DNA from: Hoylesella buccalis ATCC 35310 | GTDB lineage: Bacteria; Bacteroidota; Bacteroidia; Bacteroidales; Bacteroidaceae | Length of the DNA stretch: 64,000 bases | NCBI RefSeq assembly: GCF_025151385.1 | Contig: NZ_CP102287.1 | Location: 1,426,001 to 1,490,000, forward strand | Direction of reading: 5' to 3' | Part shown: in pieces, positions 25,958 through 34,945 of the stretch | Layout: each line of letters begins with the position of its first letter | How positions within the stretch are numbered: position 1 is the first letter of the stretch | Program-made: the position numbers and the translations under genes | The notes under the pieces: model-generated | What the model saw: only the letters and a program-made list of their open reading frames with translations | The model's database searches: none | Told to the model about the DNA's origin: nothing

Positions 25958-26605
25958 ATGAAAGAAAAATTCTACCATGCGAAAAGGCATTTCGTAGCAA
26001 CGGCTCTGCTGCTTTTCGCCACCTCGCCTTTGTGGGCACAACAACCAGAAAACAAGGGTTATCCGTATCAAAAATATGAGGTAACATTCGCTGTGGGTAT
26101 GCCTATCGAAGACGCTTCCAACTTTTTCGGCTACCCCTCTACATCGCTGCCCAATGAAACGCCTTTGGACAAGTACCACTGGGGCAAGTACTACCTCAAG
26201 GGTGAACGCACCTCACCCATTTTCTCCCTGGGTCTACACTATCACTTCAGCAAACATTGGGCCGTGGGTTTGCAAGCCTCCTATCACCATATGTGGCGAC
26301 AATGCTTCGAAACCACGACTGGCAACCATGCCTATAGTTTCAACCTGCACCATACGGCGTTGATGGCAAGTATGAGATATTATTATGCCATTCGGGCGAA
26401 ACATTGCTTTTACAGCGGCCTATCGCTCGGTGTGGGGCAGCTGTTATACAAAAGTTATACCGACCACAACTTCACCAGTTCGTACAACATCGCAGCCGAT
26501 TTTACCTTGTTTGGTTTCATGATTGGCACCAAGTTGTATGGCTTTGGCGAACTGGGCTCTTATCAAATGGGCTCGCTTAGGGCCGGCATGGGTTACAGAT
26601 TTTAA
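25958..26605 (+). CDS. Hypothetical outer-membrane beta-barrel protein
   Basis: 215 residues. Signal peptide (VATALLLFATSPLWAQQ) and mature part of alternating strands with many Tyr/His residues (SLGLHYHFSKHWAVGLQASY, MASMRYYYAIRAKHCFYSGL), ending GSLRAGMGYRF with a terminal Phe, the usual signal for outer-membrane insertion. No family recognised. The lipoprotein gene follows by 20 bp, so the two may act together. Confidence 0.65.
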   Translation: MKEKFYHAKRHFVATALLLFATSPLWAQQPENKGYPYQKYEVTFAVGMPIEDASNFFGYPSTSLPNETPLDKYHWGKYYLKGERTSPIFSLGLHYHFSKHWAVGLQASYHHMWRQCFETTTGNHAYSFNLHHTALMASMRYYYAIRAKHCFYSGLSLGVGQLLYKSYTDHNFTSSYNIAADFTLFGFMIGTKLYGFGELGSYQMGSLRAGMGYRF

Positions 26606-26625
26606 AAACAAACACAGACAGAAAA

Positions 26626-27555
26626 ATGAAAACAAAACTATTGACAGGCATCATGGCCATACTGGTTCTTTCGGGATGTGAAAGAGGCTTGACCGAATAC
26701 AACAACAGTGACGAAAGCACCACGGCGACGAAAGCCGGATATCGGGCATACGGATACACCGAAGAATACCTCGAATATTTTACCGACATCATCGCTTACA
26801 CGCGCATGTTCAGGGAATATATCCGCCAAAACACCCTCGAAGGTCGTGACTCGGTGAACGCGCTTTACTTCAAAAACATCAACATCGTGAAGCAGAAAGA
26901 CCCCAAGAACCTGGAAGACATCTATATGCTGAAGGCCTGGAACATGCCTGGAAGGAACAACTATACCATCAGTTACACCCGCCCCGAAGGTGATACATGG
27001 AAGATTCAAGCGGTCGTGGAGCACTTGGATGTAGAGCTGATTTTCTTTCTCACCATTGACAACATCTACGCACAGCAATGGACGATAAGTGAAAGTTCGT
27101 GCCTCCCCAAGGCACTGCTCTACATGAAGAACAGTCAAAAGACAAAGACCCGAGTGTATGATGACGAATATATCAAATACGAACCGTACGACAAAACCTT
27201 CCAAGTGACCAACAAACCGCTCACCGTAGAATGGTGGAAGACGAAGGTTGACTTATTTATTTTTGAACTGTCGGGAAGCGGAATGCTGGAAAGTTACGCC
27301 AAACCTAAGCTGCGCATGACCTACCAGTTCACCTCACCCATCACCGTGGTCACCCATGGTGCCTTTCTCGAAGACCCCAAAAATATCAAATGGGAAAATC
27401 GATGCAACCAGTTAACCACCCTTCAGACAGGTCAACTGGAACTGAATGTGGCTGACAGCATCAGCAACACCACAGACAAATATGTCGTTCGGCTCAACGA
27501 CGACAAGCTACAGATTGTCACCCCAAAGGCCAACGATGAATGGATGAGGAACTGA
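26626..27555 (+). CDS. Hypothetical lipoprotein
   Basis: 309 residues; MKTKLLTGIMAILVLSGCER with the lipobox VLSGC (Cys 18). The mature part has no domain I recognise; it contains YGYTEEYLEYFTDIIAYTRM and a beta-rich C-terminal half. It is cotranscribed with the upstream barrel gene (20 bp apart). It converges with the PagL-like gene, whose stop lies 33 bp further on. Confidence 0.6.
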   Translation: MKTKLLTGIMAILVLSGCERGLTEYNNSDESTTATKAGYRAYGYTEEYLEYFTDIIAYTRMFREYIRQNTLEGRDSVNALYFKNINIVKQKDPKNLEDIYMLKAWNMPGRNNYTISYTRPEGDTWKIQAVVEHLDVELIFFLTIDNIYAQQWTISESSCLPKALLYMKNSQKTKTRVYDDEYIKYEPYDKTFQVTNKPLTVEWWKTKVDLFIFELSGSGMLESYAKPKLRMTYQFTSPITVVTHGAFLEDPKNIKWENRCNQLTTLQTGQLELNVADSISNTTDKYVVRLNDDKLQIVTPKANDEWMRN

Positions 27556-27587
27556 CAAGCCATCAAGTTGTTAAGACAGCGATTGAC

Positions 27588-28835
27588 CTACAACCTCACG
27601 GGAATGGCAACGACCAGCTCCGTGAGGTCGGCTTTGGTTTGATGGGCTTTGATGTTGATGCCCGCTTTCAATCCGCCCAGCACCGGAAAGGCATAATGCA
27701 AGCCAATGCGTTCGTAATATTTCGATTCGTTGAACAAAGCGTTGTAGCCCATCTGTCGGTGCAAGTACCAGCCAAACGACAGGCCCAGCGACAGCCGGTG
27801 ATAGAACACTTCGTGCTTGGCAGCGATTCCTAACGACCACGGACTGTGCTTGGCAACGTTGCCTTGCCGCGCATCTAAGTCGGCAATGTGCGAAGCATAG
27901 GTTCCATAAAACCAATCAATGCCCACACCCGAGGCCCACCTGCGCGCATAACGGCACATCACGTCGGCCTGTAACGAGTAGGCTGCATACACCTTAAAAT
28001 GTTCGGTACGATAATCAGGATGCGAGGGATCGGTTCTAAATTGCGTGGTGAGCCAATCCTCCAACATGGTTTTAGCACCTACGCCTGCTGCAAAATTGAG
28101 GTACCAATAGCGTTGAAAAGGTTGATAAAAACGAGGATGGGCGGTATTAATCAACTGTTTGTAATACGGTTCGTACACCACTCCAAGGGATGTACCCACC
28201 GCATTGGAACCTTTGTTGGGCCGATATAAAGCACCATTGCTGTGATGGACGAATTCGATGGCACCGCGTATGCCACATTGATTGTTGAGATGATAGGTAG
28301 CATGCACACCGGCACCGAAATAAATAAGAGCATGGGTCCCAATCAACTCGTTGTCAATATTGTTTTGTTTGTTGTACTTTAGGTGGCTGTACCCCACACC
28401 AAAGCTGAACGAATAGGCCATTTCCCACCGCAAATGGCGAAAGAAAGGGCGATAAAACTTACCATACAGCGACACCGTGTTGCCCAAACGAGAATTGTAA
28501 TCCACCTCTTTTGCCTGTCCCCATGCAGGGTCTGGGTCACGATGTAGGCTCACTTGATTATTCAAAGTGTAACGCAAGCCCAAGGTGAGCGATGGATATC
28601 CAAAGTCAGAAGCAAAGGCATCACTGTCGTTAGGCAATGCCACGCGCCCTATTTCTGCGGCCAACGAGAGGTTTGGCGTCTTCTTAATCCACCGTTCAGC
28701 GTATTGGTCAAGGGCGACTAACCTACCAGGCATGACCTGCAAAGAATAATTATAATGGTGCAACGAGTCGGCCTGTTCGGCGCAAACATCGGTACTCATC
28801 AAGAGCAATCCTACAATCAACGGCAACACTCTCAT
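27588..28835 (-). CDS. Acyloxyacyl hydrolase (PagL-like lipid A 3-O-deacylase)
   Basis: 415 residues with a signal peptide (MRVLPLIVGLLLMSTDVCAE). The motif EFVHHSNGALYRPNKGSNAV (about 215) matches the PagL catalytic region His-x-Ser-Asn...Pro-Asn-x-Gly; the preceding GAGVHATYHLNNQCGIRGAI is a barrel strand pair. This outer-membrane enzyme removes the 3-linked acyl chain from lipid A. It is longer than classical PagL because of extra strands at both ends. It begins three bases after the TatD stop. Confidence 0.82.
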   Translation of the reverse strand: MRVLPLIVGLLLMSTDVCAEQADSLHHYNYSLQVMPGRLVALDQYAERWIKKTPNLSLAAEIGRVALPNDSDAFASDFGYPSLTLGLRYTLNNQVSLHRDPDPAWGQAKEVDYNSRLGNTVSLYGKFYRPFFRHLRWEMAYSFSFGVGYSHLKYNKQNNIDNELIGTHALIYFGAGVHATYHLNNQCGIRGAIEFVHHSNGALYRPNKGSNAVGTSLGVVYEPYYKQLINTAHPRFYQPFQRYWYLNFAAGVGAKTMLEDWLTTQFRTDPSHPDYRTEHFKVYAAYSLQADVMCRYARRWASGVGIDWFYGTYASHIADLDARQGNVAKHSPWSLGIAAKHEVFYHRLSLGLSFGWYLHRQMGYNALFNESKYYERIGLHYAFPVLGGLKAGINIKAHQTKADLTELVVAIPVRL

Positions 28836-28838
28836 CCA

Positions 28839-29663
28839 TCAAACGGCTTTATCCATCACACCTGCCCCAAACACTCGTTGTACATTGGCATTGGTTTGGC
28901 TTGCAACTTCTTCCTCACTCACCTGATAACTCTGTGCCAACTGCTTCAGTACTAAGGCCACGAAGGCACTTTCGTTGCGCTTACCACGATTGGGAGTGGG
29001 CGCCATGTACGGACTGTCGGTTTCCAAGACGATGCGGTTGAGCGGCACATGGGTGGGCAACATCTCTCGCAGGTTACTGCTCTTGAACGTCAACACGCCG
29101 CCAATACCCAGCACAAATCGTTGGAAGCTCAACAGTTCCGCAGCCTCTTTGTCGTTACCAGTGAAACAATGAAACACGCCACCCGGCAAGTCTTTTTCGT
29201 ATTTTCGTAACAATTTCACCATTTCGTTTTGCGCCTTTCGGCAGTGTATCATCAGTGGCAGCTGACATTCCACGGCCCACTTCACTTGTTCTTCAAAAGC
29301 CTCAAGTTGCTCGTGTTCGTATTCTCGGCTCCAATAATAGTCCAATCCAACCTCACCAACGGCGATACATCGTGGCTCATCGTTCGTTCCAACCAAGTTG
29401 TCAAGCAAGTGTTGTTTCATGTTTTTCAACACGTCCTTCCAGTCGTCCCTCACCTCTTCCGGATGCAATCCTATCATGGGATGCAGCGTATCGGGATATT
29501 TTCGACACACATTCATCAATTCAGACAAATGAACAAGGTCGATGGCGGGCACGAATATCTTTTCCACACCGGCCGCTTTGGCACGTGCGATAACCTCGGG
29601 AAGGTCGTCTTGAAACTCTTCTCCATCCAAATGAGCGTGTGTATCTATGAAAGTTGTCGTCAT
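28839..29663 (-). CDS. TatD family metal-dependent hydrolase
   Basis: 274 residues, cytoplasmic DNase/hydrolase of the TIM-barrel type. Metal-binding motifs FIDTHAHLDGEEF (His-x-His), GLHPEE, AVGEVGLDYYW (Glu), MIHCRKAQNE, GVFHCFTGN and the final LETDSPYMAPTPNRGKRNES (catalytic Asp). All are present, so it should be active. It precedes the PagL-like gene by three bases. The biological role of TatD (DNA repair or turnover) is not settled. Confidence 0.93.
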   Translation of the reverse strand: MTTTFIDTHAHLDGEEFQDDLPEVIARAKAAGVEKIFVPAIDLVHLSELMNVCRKYPDTLHPMIGLHPEEVRDDWKDVLKNMKQHLLDNLVGTNDEPRCIAVGEVGLDYYWSREYEHEQLEAFEEQVKWAVECQLPLMIHCRKAQNEMVKLLRKYEKDLPGGVFHCFTGNDKEAAELLSFQRFVLGIGGVLTFKSSNLREMLPTHVPLNRIVLETDSPYMAPTPNRGKRNESAFVALVLKQLAQSYQVSEEEVASQTNANVQRVFGAGVMDKAV

Positions 29664-29826
29664 AAAAATTGTGATTGAATGTGACGGAAGTTGTTATAAA
29701 ATGTGACAGTCGTTGTTATAGAACGTAGAATTAGTAAAGACAAAACGTGCAGAAAAGCGCTTGTTTCACTTGCCTGTCAAGCCTTTTGCATTTGCTCCAC
29801 AACCTTGTGGCAAGCCATGGGTAAGA

Positions 29827-30531
29827 CTATTCGCCATACAGATGCTCCTCGTGTCTGCGATAATAATACACCACGCCGAGCTTCCGACAGGCAGGAAAGC
29901 GCACTTCGGGCGGTTCGTTCTCAAAATGTTTCTCTATTTGATTCCAAATATCCAACAGTACTTCATCTACCTCTGGGCGCAAGAGGGCGATTTCTTCCTG
30001 CGTCTTTTTTGTCTTGGCCGTCAGTGTTTGCAGTTGTTCATGTGCCTCTTTGAATATGTCATGATGCGTAAACACCATGCTGATAGTAGGATTATAGATG
30101 GGACATCCGCCTTTCTTGATTCGCTCTTTCTCTCCCTTTACCACCTTTTTCCCCCACTCTTTCAAGGCTTCTGCATTCTTGATGTCGGGCAAACTCGCTG
30201 CATTTGGCTCCAAACCGTAGAGCTGTAGCTGCTTATTCTTGATTTCTCCCCGCTCAACGCACATGAACAAAACTTGCAAGAAATGACTAAGATACAGGGT
30301 AGCATTACGCTGTAGCTTGTTCACCCTTCGGCTCTGTCGAGCCTGAACCTGCTTACTGATGCGGTATTGGTCGCAAGCTGTGAGCAATCTGTCGTACAAT
30401 TGTTGAGCCTTGTTGAGCAACTTCCAGTCCACGAATCTATTCCTAACGGTATAGATATCGTTATTGTCCAGCAGCGTCTTGAGAGCTTTCAATCGTGCGG
30501 CATCAGTCTTTGGGAGTCTTCTATAGGGCAA
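29827..30531 (-). CDS. Hypothetical conserved protein
   Basis: 234 residues, no signal peptide or membrane segment, largely helical and charged (MPYRRLPKTDAARLKALKTL, QARQSRRVNKLQRNATLYLS, LTAKTKKTQEEIALLRPEVD). The charged helices are compatible with a coiled-coil or nucleic-acid-binding role, but no family is recognised. It lies between the polyprenyl synthase and TatD genes on the same strand, with gaps of 78 and 163 bp. Confidence 0.6.
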   Translation of the reverse strand: MPYRRLPKTDAARLKALKTLLDNNDIYTVRNRFVDWKLLNKAQQLYDRLLTACDQYRISKQVQARQSRRVNKLQRNATLYLSHFLQVLFMCVERGEIKNKQLQLYGLEPNAASLPDIKNAEALKEWGKKVVKGEKERIKKGGCPIYNPTISMVFTHHDIFKEAHEQLQTLTAKTKKTQEEIALLRPEVDEVLLDIWNQIEKHFENEPPEVRFPACRKLGVVYYYRRHEEHLYGE

Positions 30532-30609
30532 AACAAACGAATTTTAACAGGGTGAATAGGTTATAGGTGAGGTGGGTTGCAGGAGCTGTAGACGATGATT
30601 GGAGCCACC

Positions 30610-31584
30610 TTAGTAGGTTCTTTTCATCATTTGCTGCGCATAAGCCGTCAGTTCCCGCTTCTTTTCAGTTGGCACATGTACCGCAGCGAGGTATTTCTTG
30701 CTCTCCTCATAGTAGGTCGCCATCTTGTCTTGTGCCAGACGATCGATGCCCATGTCGTTGTAAAGAGCCGTCACCGCATCGATTTTCTCCTGTCTGTCAA
30801 AGTCCTTGAGCTGTGTCCAACGTTCCAATTCGGCACGTTGTTGGGCATTAGCCCTATTGAAAGCGTTGATGAGCATGTAGGTTTTCTTGTTGCTGACGAT
30901 GTCACCTCCGATGGCCTTACCAAAGACTTTAGGGTCGCCATACACATCCAGAAAGTCGTCTTGCAGCTGGAATGCCAAGCCTATTTTCTCGCCGAAGCGA
31001 TACAAGTTATCGGCATCTTCGGCGGAAGCATCGCCCAAGATGGCGCCAATCTTCAACGCACAAGCCAGCAAGACGCTTGTCTTGAGACGAATCATCTCAA
31101 TGTATTCGGCTTCCGTAACATCGTTGCGATGTTCAAAATCCATATCATACTGCTGTCCTTCACCTATCTCTAAGGCTGTTTGTGTAAACAGGTCGATGAC
31201 CTCTTTCAGCTTGTCGGGCCTGCATTGCGCCATGCGTTGGTAGGCCAGCACCAGCATTGAGTCGCCACTGAGGATGGCCGTGTTGGCATCCCAACGCTTG
31301 TGAACGGTTTCATGGCCACGCCGTAGGTCGGCCTGATCCATCAAGTCATCGTGCAAGAGCGTATAGTTATGGTAGGTTTCGATGCCACAAGCAGGCATCA
31401 GAATGTCCTCCGGATGTTCCCGATACAGGTTATAAGCCAACAACATGAGCGTGGGTCGGATGCGTTTGCCACCCAGACTGAGCACATATTCTATAGGTTC
31501 GTACAGATGGCGGGGTTGCCGTTCATCGGCCAAACTGTCGAGATGATTGTTAACCAGTTTGAGGATTTCTTGAGATGTCATCAT
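30610..31584 (-). CDS. Polyprenyl diphosphate synthase
   Basis: Trans-prenyltransferase of 324 residues that extends isoprenoid chains for quinones. First Asp-rich motif LLHDDLMDQADLRRG (about 93-107) and second QLQDDFLDVYGD (about 212-223), plus LGGKRIRPTLMLLAY at the N-terminus. A small side chain before the first motif would permit long products; chain length cannot be stated from sequence. It follows tonB by 24 bp. Confidence 0.92.
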   Translation of the reverse strand: MMTSQEILKLVNNHLDSLADERQPRHLYEPIEYVLSLGGKRIRPTLMLLAYNLYREHPEDILMPACGIETYHNYTLLHDDLMDQADLRRGHETVHKRWDANTAILSGDSMLVLAYQRMAQCRPDKLKEVIDLFTQTALEIGEGQQYDMDFEHRNDVTEAEYIEMIRLKTSVLLACALKIGAILGDASAEDADNLYRFGEKIGLAFQLQDDFLDVYGDPKVFGKAIGGDIVSNKKTYMLINAFNRANAQQRAELERWTQLKDFDRQEKIDAVTALYNDMGIDRLAQDKMATYYEESKKYLAAVHVPTEKKRELTAYAQQMMKRTY

Positions 31585-31608
31585 AGATTATTGTATTTTA
31601 ATCAATTG

Positions 31609-32325
31609 CTAAATTTTGAATACCACCGGCACAGCCACCATGGTGCGGCACGGTTGGTTGTTGTGCACACCCGGTTTCCACCGGGGCATCATACGGATGA
31701 CGCGCAATGCCTCACGATCCAGAAGGGTATTAACCGACTTTTCCAACTTCACATCGGCAATGCTTCCGTCCTTGTTGACAATGAACGACACCACCACTCT
31801 GCCCTGTATTCTCTGACTTTGAGCCAATGGTGGATATCGCAGTTGACGCGTGAGCCACTGAATGAACGCTGATCCACCACCGGGAAACTCGGGCATTTGC
31901 TGAACAATGCGAAAGTTTAAGGGCTGTTCAGAGGCCACGGGGACGGGTGGAAGTGCCGCCGACAGCTTGGCATTCAACGCCTCGGCCTCGCCATCACCAA
32001 CCAAGAGTGGACTGGTAGTGGAAGCCGATAGTTTCTCAATTTGTTGTTTCAGCGGCTGATCCACCGCCTTGATTCGTTCGCTGAAGGTTTTTTGTGGCGG
32101 TTGAACGGCCATGGTGTTAACCATCTCCTTGTCATCCATGGCGGGGTGCAATTCGATATCTTGCACCAGCTCGTCAAGCGATTGGTCAGACAAAGCCATG
32201 CCTTGCGGTGCGCTATTGTATTGAAATGCCACATACAAGACCGACAGAATCAACACGAGCCCCAGCAAGAATGCCGTGGCACGATGCTCTTCTACTGTGG
32301 GGATGTCTGATTTTTGTTGCTTCAC
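31609..32325 (-). CDS. Energy transducer TonB
   Basis: 238 residues: short N-terminus, membrane anchor (LLGLVLILSVLYVAFQY, about 20-36), a periplasmic linker, and the C-terminal TonB domain (PEFPGGGSAFIQWLTRQLRY, then GRVVVSFIVNKDGSIADVKL and RMMPRWKPGVHNNQPCRTMV). It would couple the proton-motive force to TonB-dependent receptors such as those at 10910 and 59265. The linker is rather short and poor in Pro-Lys repeats. First gene of the reverse operon, with its own promoter at 32416. Confidence 0.93.
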   Translation of the reverse strand: MKQQKSDIPTVEEHRATAFLLGLVLILSVLYVAFQYNSAPQGMALSDQSLDELVQDIELHPAMDDKEMVNTMAVQPPQKTFSERIKAVDQPLKQQIEKLSASTTSPLLVGDGEAEALNAKLSAALPPVPVASEQPLNFRIVQQMPEFPGGGSAFIQWLTRQLRYPPLAQSQRIQGRVVVSFIVNKDGSIADVKLEKSVNTLLDREALRVIRMMPRWKPGVHNNQPCRTMVAVPVVFKI

Positions 32326-32415
32326 GATGAGAATAATCGGACGCCGTGCAATGACTGCTGAACGACCGCAATAAACACTTCTTTTTTACGTTGTTTACCA
32401 AACAGATTAGATGTA

Positions 32416-32423
32416 CAAAGATA
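32416..32423 (-). promoter_or_regulatory. Promoter for tonB
   Basis: Reverse-strand TATCTTTG, about 90 bp before the ATG; only 22 bp from the divergent porQ promoter. Confidence 0.6.
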
Positions 32424-32445
32424 ACGAGTTATTTGAAAATAGTAG

Positions 32446-32453
32446 TATCTTTG
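32446..32453 (+). promoter_or_regulatory. Promoter for porQ
   Basis: TATCTTTG, 21 bp before the ATG at 32475. Confidence 0.65.
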
Positions 32454-32474
32454 CCCATAAATTAGGAAAAATAA

Positions 32475-33419
32475 ATGAAAAAAGCCCTTTTCGTCCTCTT
32501 GCTCACAGCAGTTGCCACAACCACCGTCGCGCAAGAAAGTAAGAATGTGTACAACTTTCTACGTCTACCAGCAAGTGCTCACGCCTCAGCATTGGGGGGT
32601 GAGAACATCTCGTTGGTGGAAGACGACGAGGCACTGATATTCCATAACCCGGCACTGCTGTCGACTGTGAGCGACAAGACCATCAACCTGAACTACATGA
32701 ACTATATGGCCGGGACCAACATGTTGAGCGCTGCGTTCAACAAAGTGATTAAAGAGCGGGCCTCGGCAGCCGTTTCCGCACTATACATTGACTATGGTAA
32801 AATGAAACAAACCACGGCCGAGAACCAGCAACTTGGCGAATTTTCGGCCAAAGACATTGCCTTGTCTGGCTATTTCTCGTACCTGCTCACCGACCAATTG
32901 GCCGGAGGTATCACCGCTAAGTTCATCACCTCGTACATCGCCGGCTACAACTCGCTGGCCATGGGCGTTGACCTCGGACTTAATTATTACGATGCTGAGC
33001 GCGAACTGTCACTGTCGTTCGTGGCCAAAAACCTGGGCGGACAGCTCAAAAGCTACGACGACACCTACGAAAGCATGCCCTTAGACGTGCAGCTTGGCGT
33101 AAGCAAAAGACTGGTACACACGCCACTACGGTTTCACGCCACACTGGTTGACCTCACGCATTGGAACTATAAATTCATGAATCACCTGGTGGGCGGCATT
33201 GATATTCTGCTGTCTGACCGCATTTGGGTGGGTGCTGGTTACAACTTCCGGCGTGCCGACGAGATGACCATTGCCGGCACAGACGAGGAGAGCAACCACG
33301 GTGCAGGCTTCTCATGTGGCGCAGGCATCAACCTCAACCGCTTTAAGTTGAACCTGGCCTACGGCAAGTATCACGTTTCAAGCCAGTCGATTGTTATCAG
33401 TACAGCGTTTCAATTATAA
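32475..33419 (+). CDS. porQ: Type IX secretion system protein PorQ
   Basis: 314 residues: signal peptide (MKKALFVLLLTAVATTTVAQ), then the start of the FadL-like barrel, YNFLRLPASAHASALGGENI and ALIFHNPALLSTVSDKTINL, typical of PorQ/PorV-related proteins, ending GKYHVSSQSIVISTAFQL. PorQ belongs to the outer-membrane attachment complex of the type IX system. It supports export of the subtilase at 27. The other por genes are not in the window. Confidence 0.85.
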   Translation: MKKALFVLLLTAVATTTVAQESKNVYNFLRLPASAHASALGGENISLVEDDEALIFHNPALLSTVSDKTINLNYMNYMAGTNMLSAAFNKVIKERASAAVSALYIDYGKMKQTTAENQQLGEFSAKDIALSGYFSYLLTDQLAGGITAKFITSYIAGYNSLAMGVDLGLNYYDAERELSLSFVAKNLGGQLKSYDDTYESMPLDVQLGVSKRLVHTPLRFHATLVDLTHWNYKFMNHLVGGIDILLSDRIWVGAGYNFRRADEMTIAGTDEESNHGAGFSCGAGINLNRFKLNLAYGKYHVSSQSIVISTAFQL

Positions 33420-33432
33420 AGAAAACTTACTG

Positions 33433-33465
33433 CTCAGATACGTCGGTTTTTTGTACTGAGTTTTC
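33433..33465. terminator. Terminator-like hairpin after porQ
   Basis: CTCAG (bulged A) TAC pairs with GTA-CTGAG around an 11-base loop, followed by TTTT. Convergent end of porQ and the YecH gene. Confidence 0.45.
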
Positions 33466-33551
33466 TGTAAATTAGCATCAAACAGGTTATTTCATGTGCC
33501 TTATTTGACACGTTTTATCCTCTTTGCATTCAAAAGCAAAGCTTTTAACAT

Positions 33552-33639
33552 GCAAACTCAATGACTTTATCGTACAAAAGCATAGCAATAAGAGGGCAAA
33601 AGATAGCTTATTACACGCTCAAAAAGGCACAAAAGCAGT
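33552..33639. repeat. 22-bp x 4 dyad array, locus D (degenerate)
   Basis: Units near 33552, 33574, 33596 and 33618. The first (CAAACTCAATGACTTTA) is good, the next two (ACAAAAGCATAGCAATA, GCAAAAGATAGCTTATT) are worn, and the fourth is barely recognisable. Placed by the 22-bp phase. Confidence 0.55.
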
Positions 33640-33689
33640 GCTTTTACCAAGAAAACAGATGAGATTCTGGTGAGCAAAGAGCCTATATT

Positions 33690-33834
33690 GCTGATTATCA
33701 ACGCCTCCTATTTTCAGCGTATTTGGAAGCAACTTACCTTGCGTTGGCGAATATTGAAATTATAGAGCCGAAAAAACGTACAGTTTTCTGTTTTTCGCCT
33801 TGTATTTTATCAAAAATCAGGAGGGCGTTGATAC
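33690..33834. repeat. Imperfect inverted repeat of about 145 bp
   Basis: Left arm TATCAACGCC-TCCT (33696-33709) is matched by the complement of AGGAGGGCGTTGATA (about 33819-33833) with one extra base; flanks TTTT/AAAA extend it. A short non-autonomous element or a structured RNA is possible. Confidence 0.4.
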
Positions 33835-33873
33835 CTTTATTGATAAGAAAAATAAAGGTGCAAGTTTGCCGCT

Positions 33874-34107
33874 TTAATGGTTACACACTTTTGACGTATC
33901 AACGGTAAAACCATCTGAATGCGCAGGCTTAAACTTGCCGCGCTGCTCGAGAAAGTCGACCAACTGCGCCGCTGTCATTCCTTCTGCCGAACAAGTATAA
34001 AAGCGTTCGACTTCTCCGAAACGACTGATAATTGCTTTTACTAATTCTTCTTTGCTTGAATAGCTGTTTCCCTGCATCATTTGCAGGACTTCATGTCCAT
34101 GTATCAT
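33874..34107 (-). CDS. YecH family metal-binding protein (DUF2492)
   Basis: 77 residues. MIHGHEVLQMMQGNSYSSKE at the start, RFYTCSAEGMTAAQLVDFLE in the middle and SKVCNH at the end carry the His and Cys residues conserved in this family. Small cytoplasmic protein, probably metal-binding; function unknown. It is the last gene of the reverse strand before porQ, separated from the DKNYY gene by a run of short repeats. Confidence 0.85.
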   Translation of the reverse strand: MIHGHEVLQMMQGNSYSSKEELVKAIISRFGEVERFYTCSAEGMTAAQLVDFLEQRGKFKPAHSDGFTVDTSKVCNH

Positions 34108-34213
34108 TTGTGAGTTTTTGAGTTTATAAGTTTATAAGTTGGTGAGTTTGTGAGATTATATGTTTATGAGTTTGGTGAGTTTATAAGTTCGTAAGCTGAT
34201 AAGTTTGGTGAGT
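34108..34213. repeat. Degenerate simple repeat (GAGTTTATAAGTTT type)
   Basis: About a dozen variants of GAGTTTATAAGTT / GGTGAGTTT follow each other between the DKNYY and YecH genes. Low-complexity, probably variable in length between strains. Confidence 0.6.
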
Positions 34214-34861
34214 TTAGTCAGCGATTTTCTGCCCTTGATAATAGGTGTTGAAAGTATCTTCGGCATAGCCATCGCCCACAACTTGAAAGGAACTAGCACT
34301 GGCACCGTTAACTTTACGGCCCATGAAATAAACGTCAAAAGAATCTTTCGCATAACCATCGCCTAAATACCGAAACGAATTACCGCTGGCACCAGACAGC
34401 TTGCGTCCCATATAGAACACGTTGAAAGTATCTTTTCCGTAATATCCACCCAGGTCTTGAAAGCTTCGCGCCGAGGCTCCTTCTACGTTCTTGCCATTGA
34501 ACAGCACGGCATGCGACATAATCATATACCCCCGTGTACGATACATAAAACCCTCATCACCATCGTACGGACGATGGTAGTCATCACGTTTTAACCTGAA
34601 TGTACGAGGATCAACATACCGCAACACATCGCCAAGATAGTAAACATGATAAGCATCTTTAGCATAACCATGCCCCAAATTGACAAAAGAATATACATCG
34701 GCCATGGATAAAGGCGTGCCGCAATAAAGCACCACACCTCCTGCTACTTGGTAATCGGCAGGACGACGCTGCGCCTTTACTTGGACAGTGAGCGTAACAA
34801 ACAGCGCAAGGGCCAAGAGGCGAAAGGCCGAACTAAATGAAATCGATTTGCTCATCTTCAT
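34214..34861 (-). CDS. DKNYY family repeat protein
   Basis: 215 residues, signal peptide (LLALALFVTLTVQVKAQ), then about five repeats of roughly 33 residues with a Tyr-x-Lys-Asp-x-(Phe/Tyr)-x-Val-Tyr-(Phe/Tyr)-x-Gly core (YYGKDTFNVFYMGRKLSGAS, YAKDSFDVYFMGRKVNGASA). This is the DKNYY pattern, found in exported beta-rich proteins of unknown role. The ORF ends just before the simple repeat at 34108-34213. Confidence 0.8.
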   Translation of the reverse strand: MKMSKSISFSSAFRLLALALFVTLTVQVKAQRRPADYQVAGGVVLYCGTPLSMADVYSFVNLGHGYAKDAYHVYYLGDVLRYVDPRTFRLKRDDYHRPYDGDEGFMYRTRGYMIMSHAVLFNGKNVEGASARSFQDLGGYYGKDTFNVFYMGRKLSGASGNSFRYLGDGYAKDSFDVYFMGRKVNGASASSFQVVGDGYAEDTFNTYYQGQKIAD

Positions 34862-34945
34862 AATTGTTTAAAATTAAATTTGTATATCGTTACATCCAAC
34901 GAGAGCTTTGTCTATGAGAAGGACAACTGTCAAAAAGGGTCATCA

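Larger units (their letters stand above)
33420..33873. other. Gene-free stretch between porQ and the YecH gene
   Basis: 454 bp without a convincing gene. It holds a terminator hairpin, array D (33552), two perfect short hairpins AAAAGCAAAGCTTTT (33532-33546) and AAAAGCAGTGCTTTT (33631-33645), and the inverted repeat 33690-33834. A 61-codon frame at 33723 has no supporting signals. Confidence 0.6.

Noticed and set aside
33723..33908. A 61-codon frame on the + strand
   Set aside because: Low complexity, crosses an inverted repeat and overlaps the YecH gene; no start signal.
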